A stretch of 5,880 nt of DNA. Source: Gammaproteobacteria bacterium. GTDB taxonomy: Bacteria; Pseudomonadota; Gammaproteobacteria; Xanthomonadales; Marinicellaceae. A program made the translations under genes and the position numbers. Below, in pieces: positions 1-5,880 of this stretch; the stretch's first letter is position 1; every line of letters begins with the position of its first letter. The notes beneath the pieces were generated by a model, which ran no database searches, was not told the DNA's origin, and was given only the letters and a program-made list of their open reading frames with translations. The stretch is from NCBI GenBank assembly GCA_030426705.1, contig JAUHXW010000197.1, positions 1-5,880 on the forward strand, written 5' to 3'.

Positions 1-120
1 AGGAGGTGTGCTGCAGGATAGGCAATGGATTTTTTGCGGTTTTGCGAAGCAAAGAAGCAGAAATGGAATGCCGTAATCCGAGCTCGGAGCGGAAGCGTAA
101 GACCCAAGGGCATACCATAT
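1..120. other. Non-coding-looking left-edge segment, possible dispersed repeat
   Basis: This stretch is about half G+C, clearly richer than the AT-rich DNA that follows (roughly 120-240). It holds a small hairpin (TTTGC at 41-45, loop GAA, GCAAA at 49-53) and a 12-bp perfect palindrome at 77-88. Short reading frames cross it on both strands, but none has a convincing ribosome binding site or a recognisable protein. The minus-strand frame stays open to the left edge, so the tail of an unseen gene cannot be excluded. The sharp composition change near 110-120 suggests an intergenic repeat unit or the end of an inserted element. That is inference from a single copy. Confidence 0.3.
77..88. repeat. 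12-bp perfect palindrome
   Basis: TCCGAGCTCGGA reads identically on both strands; the flanking bases A and G break the symmetry. It could be a protein-binding site, the centre of a repeat element, or chance. It lies about 115 bases upstream of the M23 peptidase start, too far to serve as a core promoter element. Confidence 0.4.
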
Positions 121-204
121 ATACATATTATGACAAACCAATGAACCATACAAGTATTAAATCACGGGCTTGCAAGAACTTAAGCTATTTGTTACATTTT
201 TGTG

Positions 205-1128
205 ATGAAGCCAACAATTTTACTTTTGACTTATTTATTAACCAATGTCATCGCATGTTCTGAAGTTTTGGCCAAAAAATACTACAAGCATGTAGATGAA
301 AATGGCATCACCCATTATTCAGACAAGCCTCCAAAAGATGCTGATGATTTTGAAAGTTTCCAAATCCGTCCTGAAGACAATCAGTATGAGGTCAGGATTA
401 TTAATCGAGGAACCAAACAACAACCGATTTTCTATGCCGTAAATCCTTATCATGGTCCAGTAGAAGTTAGACTGGCATTCACCTATAGAAACAATGTTGT
501 GGCAGAACCTCGCTGGCCTGCTCGCTTCATTGTACCGGCCAATGACGAAATGTATTTATCAACCGTCAAAGGCATAAACAAAAATTTAGGTTGGTCTTTC
601 AGATATAAAGTTGAATCAACTCTTGGCGACCCCAATGCCAAACATGATGTAAAATATCCTTACAAACTACCTTTTTTAGGCAATAAACATTTTTATATCA
701 GCCAAGGATTCAACGGCAAGTACACACACAAAGATGCTCAAAATAGATACGCCCTTGATATCGCTATGCCTGAAGGTTCTGCTATATTAGCTGCCCGCGG
801 TGGGATAATTATGGATATAGCAGAGGATTTTTATGATGGTGGCCTGACTGCCAAACACCTCTATAGAAGTAACTACATTCGAATTTTACATGATGATGGC
901 TCTATGGCTGTCTATGCACATTTGAAACTGGAATCAGTCATAGTAGCACGAGGACAGCGGGTAGAAGCACAGCAAAAGATAGCAGAGTCTGGAAATACGG
1001 GATTCTCAAGTGGTCCACATTTACATTTCGCTATTCAAATAAACGATGGATATCGCTTAAAGTCAGTTCCTTTCGTTTTACAACATAAATCAGGTGAACT
1101 AAAAACCCCTAAAATTGGATCCATTTGA
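205..1128 (+). CDS. Exported M23 (LytM-type) metallopeptidase with N-terminal DUF4124 domain
   Basis: A predicted zinc endopeptidase acting on peptidoglycan cross-bridges or stem peptides in the envelope (307 aa). A hydrophobic signal sequence occupies residues 3-18. It is followed either by a lipobox-like VIAC (Cys18) or by a signal-peptidase-I-like site after VLA (about residue 23). A DUF4124 domain with the motif YYKHVDENGITHYSDKPP follows at about 26-45, then a beta-rich middle region to about 150. The M23 domain spans about 160-290. Its ligands and catalytic residues are visible: His175 and Asp185 (YALDIAMPEG context), His239 (YAHL) and the HLH pair His272/His274. All active-site positions of the family are kept, so the enzyme is probably active. 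GTG at 202 precedes ATG at 205 in frame. I chose ATG, although neither has a clear Shine-Dalgarno sequence. It is monocistronic and converges on the Lrp-type gene. The exact substrate is unknown; an amidase activator role is less likely because the zinc ligands are intact. Confidence 0.9.
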   Translation: MKPTILLLTYLLTNVIACSEVLAKKYYKHVDENGITHYSDKPPKDADDFESFQIRPEDNQYEVRIINRGTKQQPIFYAVNPYHGPVEVRLAFTYRNNVVAEPRWPARFIVPANDEMYLSTVKGINKNLGWSFRYKVESTLGDPNAKHDVKYPYKLPFLGNKHFYISQGFNGKYTHKDAQNRYALDIAMPEGSAILAARGGIIMDIAEDFYDGGLTAKHLYRSNYIRILHDDGSMAVYAHLKLESVIVARGQRVEAQQKIAESGNTGFSSGPHLHFAIQINDGYRLKSVPFVLQHKSGELKTPKIGSI

Positions 1129-1205
1129 ACATCTTCTTGGCTTTAGGGCTGCCAAAACAAAAGCCTACTGCTGCTGAAAAACATCAGAGATTTAGAGAAT
1201 CAGAC

Positions 1206-1248
1206 TCTCCATGATTCCTTTAAATCCTATTCTTTCTACCAATGGAGA
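1206..1248. repeat. 7-bp inverted repeat between convergent genes
   Basis: TCTCCAT (1206-1212) and ATGGAGA (1242-1248) could pair around a loop of 29 bases. They lie in the 140-bp gap between the ends of the M23 peptidase and the Lrp-type gene, where a bidirectional terminator would be expected. There is no T-tract on either side and the stem is short, so a terminator role is weakly supported. A second imperfect pairing (GGCTTT 1139-1144 with AAAGCC 1160-1165) also lacks a T-tract. Confidence 0.2.
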
Positions 1249-1268
1249 TATCTTCTCAATAAAGCTCT

Positions 1269-1739
1269 TCAGCTATCCCTGTTACCATCTATTGGTAGAT
1301 GTGAAGTGCGTTTTTTCTGTTGCATCGAGAAGCTGGTGTTGATCGAACGTATGGATGGCAAGCGCAGGATTTTTTCATAGATCAGTTGATTGTAATCGTT
1401 CATGTCCCTGGCCACAATTTTCAGTAAATAATCATATTCCCCACTGGTGGCGTGGCATTCCAGGATTTCAGGCCATTGTTGAACCCCCTGATCAAATTGT
1501 TCAACGGTTTCGGGGTGGTGATTGTCTAAAGTGATTTGCGCAAATGCCGTGATCGACAAACCCAACTTATCCTGATCAACAATCGCCGTATACCCTTTGA
1601 TGATACTTTGCTTTTCTAAAGCATCAACACGACGCCAGCACGGCGCTTGTGATAGCGACACTTGCTTGGCTAAATCCTTGTTGGTGATGCGACCATCAAG
1701 CTGTAATGCCTTTAGAATTTTTTTGTCATAGAAATCCAT
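1269..1739 (-). CDS. Lrp/AsnC-family transcriptional regulator, probable BkdR-like regulator of the divergent operon
   Basis: A 156-aa protein with the standard Lrp/AsnC layout. The N-terminal winged helix-turn-helix is at about 3-47, with the recognition-helix region SLSQAPCWRRVDALEKQ at 28-44. The C-terminal RAM (ligand-binding and oligomerisation) domain is at about 65-138 and includes the typical GEYDYLL stretch at 100-106. Such proteins form dimers to hexadecamers that wrap DNA and respond to amino acids. It is transcribed away from the E1-E2 operon, the arrangement known for Pseudomonas bkdR, whose product activates the branched-chain keto-acid dehydrogenase operon in response to branched-chain amino acids. 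I infer the same role and probable autoregulation. The start at ATG 1737-1739 gives the family's usual N-terminus (MDFYDKKILKAL). A TTG at 1773-1775 would add 12 residues and is less likely. The upstream Shine-Dalgarno signal is poor. The last 15 or so residues are polar and not conserved family sequence. Confidence 0.9.
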   Translation of the reverse strand: MDFYDKKILKALQLDGRITNKDLAKQVSLSQAPCWRRVDALEKQSIIKGYTAIVDQDKLGLSITAFAQITLDNHHPETVEQFDQGVQQWPEILECHATSGEYDYLLKIVARDMNDYNQLIYEKILRLPSIRSINTSFSMQQKKRTSHLPIDGNRDS

Positions 1740-1917
1740 GTAAAACAATTTACTTGCTCTTAACAGGCTTTTCAAGAAATTTTATTGCTTTCAAATTCAT
1801 TTATCAGCAAATATCGAAAACACATTTCAATCAGCATGGTAGATAATGACTTTCCCGAAATATTAAGAGAATTTTTGTTTAAATCATTATTAAGCAAAAG
1901 CCTCTGAGAGCCAGACC
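1740..1917. promoter_or_regulatory. Divergent control region between Lrp-type regulator and E1-E2 operon, with repeated TTGCT/AGCAA half-sites
   Basis: This AT-rich 178-bp region must carry the promoters of both the regulator (minus) and the operon (plus). It contains TTGCT at 1754-1758 and 1785-1789, and AGCAA at 1806-1810 and 1893-1897. A further CAGCA lies at 1832-1836, 27 bp after the one at 1805-1809. The outer bases of the E. coli Lrp consensus (CAG-A-AT … TGCTG type) resemble these half-sites; CAGCAAAT at 1805-1812 is the best match. The two TTGCT copies are 31 bp apart, about three helical turns, as expected for a wrapped Lrp oligomer. I found no convincing -35/-10 pair on either strand, which fits promoters that need an activator. 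The operon's ribosome binding site is GAGAG at 1906-1910, 7 bases before the ATG. Confidence 0.45.
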
Positions 1918-4011
1918 ATGCATTTGATAAAAACACCAGAACAACCAAACCAAACTTTTGATTGGCAGCACATTGCCAAAACCCTATTAACCTCAAGAGC
2001 ATTGGATGACCTTGAAGAGTATGATTTGGTTAAACAAAAAAAAGTTTTGTACCAATTTTCTGCGCGTGGCCATGATTTGGCGCAAATCATGTTGGGGCAA
2101 TTGCTGAACCGCAAGAAAGATGCAGTGTCTGGCTATTACCGCTCCAGACCCTTGCTGATGTCTCTCGGTATTTCAACCGAAACATTCTTGCAGGCCACCA
2201 TGATGCGACAGGGCGGATTTTCCAATGGTCGGGACATTGGTGTGGTGTTCAATCAACCCAGTCATGATGGTGCTTGCGTGTTACCCATGTCTGGTGGGGT
2301 CGGTGCACAATACACACCGGTGGCTGGTTGGGCACAAGCGGTTGAATACCATCGGGAACATTTGCAGAATTCGGATTGGAATGAAGCCATGGGCTTGGTT
2401 TTGGGCGGAGATGGCTCAGTCGCTACCAACGGCTTTTGGTCATCGCTGACCATGGCCACAACACTAAAGTTGCCCATGTTGTTTTATATAGAAGACAACG
2501 GTTATGGTATTTCTGTGCCCTCACATTTCCAAACACCTGGTGGCAATATTGTCAAAAATCTGGCTTCATTCAAAGGCATTAAATTGTTATCAGGCGACGG
2601 CACCAATCCAGAAGAAGCTGCTGAATTGATAAAACAAGCCAATGAACATGTACGTTTGGAGCGAAAACCAGTTTTGTTGCGATTGACAGTACCCAGATTG
2701 AATGGCCATTCTGCTCAGGATACCCAAAGTTACAAAACGGAAGAACGTATACAGTTTGAACAACAGCACGACCCATTGCCTAAACTTAAAAAATTCATGA
2801 TTACACAAGGTTTAACCAATGACACCAAATGGCAAGCCATGGAAAATCAGGCCAAAGAAGCAGTCTACAGTGCTTATCAGAAAGTGGATCAACAACCCTA
2901 CGCAGACCCTGCAAAAGTCCATACCCACGCATTTGAGGAAAAGGACGATAACGGCAATCCGTTACTGCAACAACAAGGCGGCATTCACTTGGAGAACCCA
3001 ACATTCCCACCCAGCTCCCAGGAAATCATCGCGGATCCTGGACGCATTAATATGGTGACTGCGATACGCAAAACATTGGATTTTGAGTTGACTCACAATG
3101 ACAAAATGTTGGTCTTCGGCGAAGATGTTGGGGCCAAAGGTGGGGTTCATGCTGTGACCTTAGGTTTGCAAGAAAAGCATGGCGAAGAACGGGTTTTTGA
3201 TACCAGTTTATCCGAAGAAGGTATCATCGGACGATCACTGGGCATGTCATTAGCCGGTTTACTACCTGTCCCGGAAATTCAATTCAGAAAATATGCCGAT
3301 CCAGCAGAAGAGCAGTTGAATGAAACCGGTTCCATGCGTTGGCGCACCAACAATCGTTTTGCCGCACCTATGGTGGTGCGCATGGCAGGCGGTTATTTTG
3401 GCTGTGGCGACCCCTGGCATTCACAATGTGCTGAGGTCAAATGGGTCCACGCCATTGGTTGGCAAGTGGCGATGCCATCCAACGCAGAAGATGCGGTTGG
3501 TCTGTTGCGCTATGCCTTGCGTGACAACAACCCAACCATCTTCTTCGAACACCGAAAAATGCTGGATCATATTTGGGCAAGACGTCCTTACCCAGGCGAC
3601 CAATACATCATACCATTTGGCCAAGGCAAAAAAATCACCGAAGGTGATAGACTTACCGTAGTCAGTTGGGGCGGCATGGTTCACATGTGCCAGAAAGCGG
3701 TAGAAACGACCGGCATCTCAACTGATTTGATTGATTTACGTACTTTACGTCCCTGGGACAAAGACATGGTGCTTGAGTCGGTCAAGAAAACTGGCCGTTG
3801 TCTGATCGTGCATGAAGACAACATTTCAGCGGGATTTGGCGCTGAGATTGCTGCCATTTTGGCCAAAGAAGCCTTCTTTTATCTGGATGCACCGATTGAA
3901 AGACTCGCTACAGCTGACATTGGTAATCCGCACGATCCCAGATTGATGGAACATGCATTACCCAATCCTGACAGCATCGCTGAACGCATGATGGAGTTGG
4001 ACAAAATATGA
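1918..4011 (+). CDS. Fused E1 alpha-beta 2-oxo-acid dehydrogenase (probable branched-chain 2-oxoisovalerate dehydrogenase)
   Basis: A 697-aa single chain that joins what are normally two subunits. It decarboxylates a 2-oxo acid with thiamine diphosphate and reductively acylates E2's lipoyl group. The alpha half (about 1-330) has the SARGHD…YYRSRPL stretch typical of E1 alpha. It also has the cofactor motif from G164-D165-G166 to E192-D193-N194 (the Mg/diphosphate site), and the GHS…D…Y phospholoop-like motif at His264. A polar linker (about 335-376) leads to the beta half (377-697). The transketolase pyrimidine-binding domain carries FGEDVG near 400, SEE with the expected catalytic Glu433, and WHSQ with the expected catalytic His501. 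A transketolase C-terminal domain follows at about 568-690. Both halves are complete, with no internal stop, so this is a true fusion. It overlaps the E2 gene by four bases. The divergent Lrp gene favours branched-chain substrates; pyruvate or acetoin cannot be excluded from sequence alone. Bacterial E1 lacks the mammalian kinase control. Confidence 0.92.
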   Translation: MHLIKTPEQPNQTFDWQHIAKTLLTSRALDDLEEYDLVKQKKVLYQFSARGHDLAQIMLGQLLNRKKDAVSGYYRSRPLLMSLGISTETFLQATMMRQGGFSNGRDIGVVFNQPSHDGACVLPMSGGVGAQYTPVAGWAQAVEYHREHLQNSDWNEAMGLVLGGDGSVATNGFWSSLTMATTLKLPMLFYIEDNGYGISVPSHFQTPGGNIVKNLASFKGIKLLSGDGTNPEEAAELIKQANEHVRLERKPVLLRLTVPRLNGHSAQDTQSYKTEERIQFEQQHDPLPKLKKFMITQGLTNDTKWQAMENQAKEAVYSAYQKVDQQPYADPAKVHTHAFEEKDDNGNPLLQQQGGIHLENPTFPPSSQEIIADPGRINMVTAIRKTLDFELTHNDKMLVFGEDVGAKGGVHAVTLGLQEKHGEERVFDTSLSEEGIIGRSLGMSLAGLLPVPEIQFRKYADPAEEQLNETGSMRWRTNNRFAAPMVVRMAGGYFGCGDPWHSQCAEVKWVHAIGWQVAMPSNAEDAVGLLRYALRDNNPTIFFEHRKMLDHIWARRPYPGDQYIIPFGQGKKITEGDRLTVVSWGGMVHMCQKAVETTGISTDLIDLRTLRPWDKDMVLESVKKTGRCLIVHEDNISAGFGAEIAAILAKEAFFYLDAPIERLATADIGNPHDPRLMEHALPNPDSIAERMMELDKI

Positions 4012-5225
4012 GCAACCTCATTGAAATCAAATTAAATGCCGATCAAACCGAAGGCACCAAGGCCACGGTAGCGCAATGGCTCAAAAAAGTTGGCGAGCCA
4101 GTGGTTAAAGATGAACCATTGATAGAGCTGGAAACTGACAAAGTTATGATGGAAGTGATTGCACCGGCTGATGGTGTTTTAACCGAAATACGGGTGCGCG
4201 AAGGTGAAGCGGCAGAAGAAAATATTATTTTGGGAACCATTTCAGAAGCTGCGGTGTCAAACCACACGAACGAAATACATAAGGCAGAAGAAACTCCAAA
4301 TCAAAATATTTCATCTGATTTACCTCGTAAAAACCCGACTGCTGGGCAACCCGATCCTCCTTCTACCTTTATCAGCCCAGCAGTTCGGCGTTTAAGCCAA
4401 AAACACAACCTTGATTTAACTGCGATAACAGGTACTGGTAAGAACAACCGCATCACGTCTCGTGATGTGCATGCGTTTTTGCAAAACAAACCAACATTCG
4501 TTAATCAGGTTATAGAGCACACCGAAGCTGGCAGTGAAATCATTCCTCATACACAGATGCGTAAGATCATTGCCGAACACATGCAACACAGCGTACAAAC
4601 CGCACCGCATGTCACTTCCGTTTTTGACCTTGATTTGAGCGCCATCATCAGACACCGTAAAGCCAACAAAGAATCATTTGCCTCTCAAGGCATCAAGTTA
4701 ACCTTCACCGCCTACTTTGTGGCCGCTGCAGTGCAGGCGATTAAACATCAACCCAAAGTCAACAGCCAGTTCCACGAGCATGGCCTTGAAATTTTCAAAC
4801 ATGTGAACATGGGCTTTGGCACAGCATTGGGTGACGATGGACTGATTGTTCCGGTGATTCACCAGGCACAAAACATGAGCCTTTTAGAAATAGCCAAAGA
4901 GTTAACCCGCTTGACTGAAAATGCCAGAAATAACCAGCTCACACAAAAAGAGGTTCAAGGCGGCACTTTCACCATTTCCAATCATGGTGTGTCAGGTTCA
5001 TTGGTGGCCACGCCAATCATCATCAACCAACCACAGTCAGCCATACTCGGTTTGGGCAAAATGGAAAAGCGTGTGGTGGTTGAAGAACACAACGGTCAGG
5101 ATATGATGGTCATTAAGCCGATGTGCTATGTCAGCTTAACCATTGATCACCGCGCTTTGGACGCTTATCAAACCAATGACTTTTTGAGCTTTTTCAAACA
5201 AACGATTGAACACTGGAAAGCTTAA
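4008..5225 (+). CDS. E2 dihydrolipoamide acyltransferase of the 2-oxo-acid dehydrogenase complex (probable branched-chain type)
   Basis: A 405-aa core protein of the complex that transfers the acyl group from its lipoyl arm to coenzyme A. It has one N-terminal lipoyl domain (about 2-78) with the lipoylated lysine in ETDKVMMEV (Lys45). A polar linker (about 80-119) follows, without the usual Ala-Pro runs. The peripheral subunit-binding domain (about 120-159, SPAVRRL … RITSRDV) holds E1 or E3. The catalytic domain (about 175-405) contains TISNHGVSGS and PQSAILGLG. The active-site segment reads DHRALDA, with catalytic His381 and Asp385 present but Ala386 in place of the usual Gly. Its ATG overlaps the E1 stop (ATGA), so translation is probably coupled. 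No E3 gene follows; the complex presumably uses a dihydrolipoamide dehydrogenase encoded elsewhere. Its substrate type follows from E1 and the Lrp neighbour, not from E2 itself. Confidence 0.92.
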   Translation: MSNLIEIKLNADQTEGTKATVAQWLKKVGEPVVKDEPLIELETDKVMMEVIAPADGVLTEIRVREGEAAEENIILGTISEAAVSNHTNEIHKAEETPNQNISSDLPRKNPTAGQPDPPSTFISPAVRRLSQKHNLDLTAITGTGKNNRITSRDVHAFLQNKPTFVNQVIEHTEAGSEIIPHTQMRKIIAEHMQHSVQTAPHVTSVFDLDLSAIIRHRKANKESFASQGIKLTFTAYFVAAAVQAIKHQPKVNSQFHEHGLEIFKHVNMGFGTALGDDGLIVPVIHQAQNMSLLEIAKELTRLTENARNNQLTQKEVQGGTFTISNHGVSGSLVATPIIINQPQSAILGLGKMEKRVVVEEHNGQDMMVIKPMCYVSLTIDHRALDAYQTNDFLSFFKQTIEHWKA

Positions 5226-5440
5226 AAGGTGTACTTTTTCGGCTTACATTAACTCTTTCTTATATAAAGTGTTTATAAACTCAAAAAAATAACCACAATT
5301 CTCTTCAGCTGTGCTAGATTAGCGTCCGCTTTGATTATATGTGAAAACTGAGTGTTTCAAACAAGACAGAGGGGAGTCATATATCACAGCAGAAAAACAC
5401 ATAATAATCATAATTTTTTACATCAATAGAGAGGAGATTA
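5226..5440 (+). promoter_or_regulatory. Intergenic region with probable extended -10 promoter and long leader for the S8 protease gene
   Basis: This AT-rich gap has no gene. An extended -10 element TGCTAGATT lies at 5312-5320, with no good -35 at the usual distance. Initiation near 5327 would give a leader of about 115 nt. The leader contains a small hairpin with a bulged A (TGAAAAC 5342-5348, loop TGAGT, GTTTCA 5354-5359). It ends in a strong ribosome binding site, GAGGAG at 5431-5436, four bases before the ATG. Closer to the E2 end there is a perfect 10-bp palindrome GTTTATAAAC (5271-5280). A weak A/T-only-type hairpin (AAAAG 5224-5228, CTTTT 5234-5238) is too small to call a terminator. 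The protease is therefore probably transcribed separately from the E1-E2 operon. Confidence 0.4.
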
Positions 5441-5880
5441 ATGAAATCCAAGAAACTTATCTTGGCCAGTAGTATTGCTATGGCCTTGGCTTTGCCGCAA
5501 CTGGGCTCAGCCTCAATAGAAGCTCAAGATGAACAAGATTGGCTGAGAAAACAAATGGGAACTGTTAAGTCAGAAGACCAAGTTGTTGCCTATTATGTTC
5601 GTTACAATGAAAAAACCAAAAACAGTGTTCAATCGGCCCTGATTGCCAATGGCGCAAAAATCAACCACCACCTGGAAAGGGTCAACACGTATTCTGTTAC
5701 TTTACCCGCCAATCAAGTGTCGATGCTCAACACCATCGCTGGTGTAGAGTTCATGGAACCGGTTCCAGAAAAAGAATTAATGGCTCAAGTGGTGCCATGG
5801 AACATTGATCAATTCCAGGCAAGAGATGTTTGGGACGTGGATCGTGATGGCAACATTGACCCAGGTGCGCCTGATGGATC
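5441..5880 (+). CDS. Secreted S8 (subtilisin-like) serine protease precursor, N-terminal part only
   Basis: The gene is cut by the right edge after 146 complete codons; the catalytic Asp/His/Ser triad would lie beyond it. A classical signal peptide is visible: KSKK, a hydrophobic core LILASSIAMALAL, and an AxA-like cleavage site after GSA (residue 24). A propeptide of the inhibitor I9 type follows at about 48-114 (VVAYYVRYNE…, then NTYSVTLPANQVSMLNTIAGVEFMEP), which folds the protease and keeps it inactive until processed. The mature start PWNIDQFQARDVWD is typical of S8 proteases just before the catalytic-Asp strand. An insertion with the calcium-loop-like motif DVDRDGNID lies at 132-140. 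The start is fixed by a strong GAGGAG site upstream and by the signal peptide. Extracellular protein digestion is the likely role; its separate promoter and different destination give no reason to link it to the E1-E2 operon. Family assignment is firm for the propeptide and inferred for the catalytic part. Confidence 0.85.
   Translation, partial: MKSKKLILASSIAMALALPQLGSASIEAQDEQDWLRKQMGTVKSEDQVVAYYVRYNEKTKNSVQSALIANGAKINHHLERVNTYSVTLPANQVSMLNTIAGVEFMEPVPEKELMAQVVPWNIDQFQARDVWDVDRDGNIDPGAPDG

Noticed and set aside
1..149. Minus-strand frame open from an ATG near 149 to the left edge
   Set aside because: It is short, truncated by the window edge, has no clear ribosome binding site, and gives no recognisable domain. 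It may simply reflect a repeat. Left as uncertain, not annotated as a gene.
6..263. 85-codon open frame on the + strand starting with GTG at 6
   Set aside because: It overlaps the signal-peptide region of the M23 gene, has no ribosome binding site at the right distance, and its translation is rich in Cys, Lys and Arg with no family resemblance.
1129..1268. Rho-independent terminator between the convergent M23 and Lrp-type genes
   Set aside because: The inverted repeats present are short, widely spaced and lack a T-tract on either strand.
3320..3661. 113-codon + strand frame and other long alternative frames inside E1 and E2
   Set aside because: They lie wholly inside strongly conserved E1/E2 coding sequence in other frames and show low-complexity, Cys/Trp-rich translations typical of shadow frames.
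1918..4011. Pyruvate or acetoin dehydrogenase E1 as the primary name
   Set aside because: Motifs are shared among these E1 families, so this is not excluded, but the divergent Lrp-type regulator favours the branched-chain assignment.
5263..5277. Promoter using TATAAA or TTTATA downstream of TTACAT (5244-5249)
   Set aside because: Spacings of 13 and 22 bases are outside the normal sigma-70 range. The extended -10 at 5312 is a better candidate.

Overview
The window looks like chromosomal DNA from a moderately AT-rich, free-living Gammaproteobacterium. This rests on the protein styles (a DUF4124-M23 envelope peptidase, a BkdR-like Lrp regulator next to a branched-chain keto-acid dehydrogenase, and an exported S8 protease with an I9 propeptide) and on gene spacing. 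Marinicella or a relative is my best guess, from family resemblance only; there is no rRNA or other taxonomic marker. I see no tRNA, rRNA, CRISPR array, transposase or phage gene.

Layout. Positions 1-120 are a non-coding-looking stretch, richer in G+C than the AT-rich DNA after it, with a 12-bp perfect palindrome; it may be a dispersed intergenic repeat. At 205-1128 (+) lies an exported M23 (LytM-type) peptidase with an N-terminal DUF4124 domain and a complete set of active-site residues. It converges on an Lrp/AsnC-family regulator at 1269-1739 (-). A 178-bp divergent intergenic region (1740-1917) separates that regulator from a two-gene operon on the + strand: a single-polypeptide E1 alpha-beta fusion (1918-4011) and the lipoyl acyltransferase E2 (4008-5225), which overlap by 4 bases (ATGA). 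After about 215 bp with a plausible extended -10 promoter, a subtilisin-like (S8) pre-pro-protease begins at 5441 and runs off the right edge.

How the genes fit together. E1 decarboxylates a 2-oxo acid with thiamine diphosphate and passes the acyl group to the lipoyl lysine of E2, which transfers it to CoA. E3 (dihydrolipoamide dehydrogenase) is not encoded here, so it must come from elsewhere. The divergent Lrp-type gene strongly resembles the bkdR/bkd arrangement of Pseudomonas, so branched-chain 2-oxo acids (from Val, Leu and Ile) are the most likely substrates, with the Lrp protein as the probable regulator. Several TTGCT/AGCAA half-sites in the divergent region fit an Lrp-type operator, but this is inference.

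I do not see a clearly new biological system. The most noteworthy points are the E1 alpha-beta fusion beside a divergent Lrp gene, the altered active-site motif of E2 (DHRALDA instead of DHRxxDG), the possible dispersed repeat at the left edge, and a DxDxDGxxD calcium-loop-like motif at the junction between propeptide and catalytic domain of the S8 protease.
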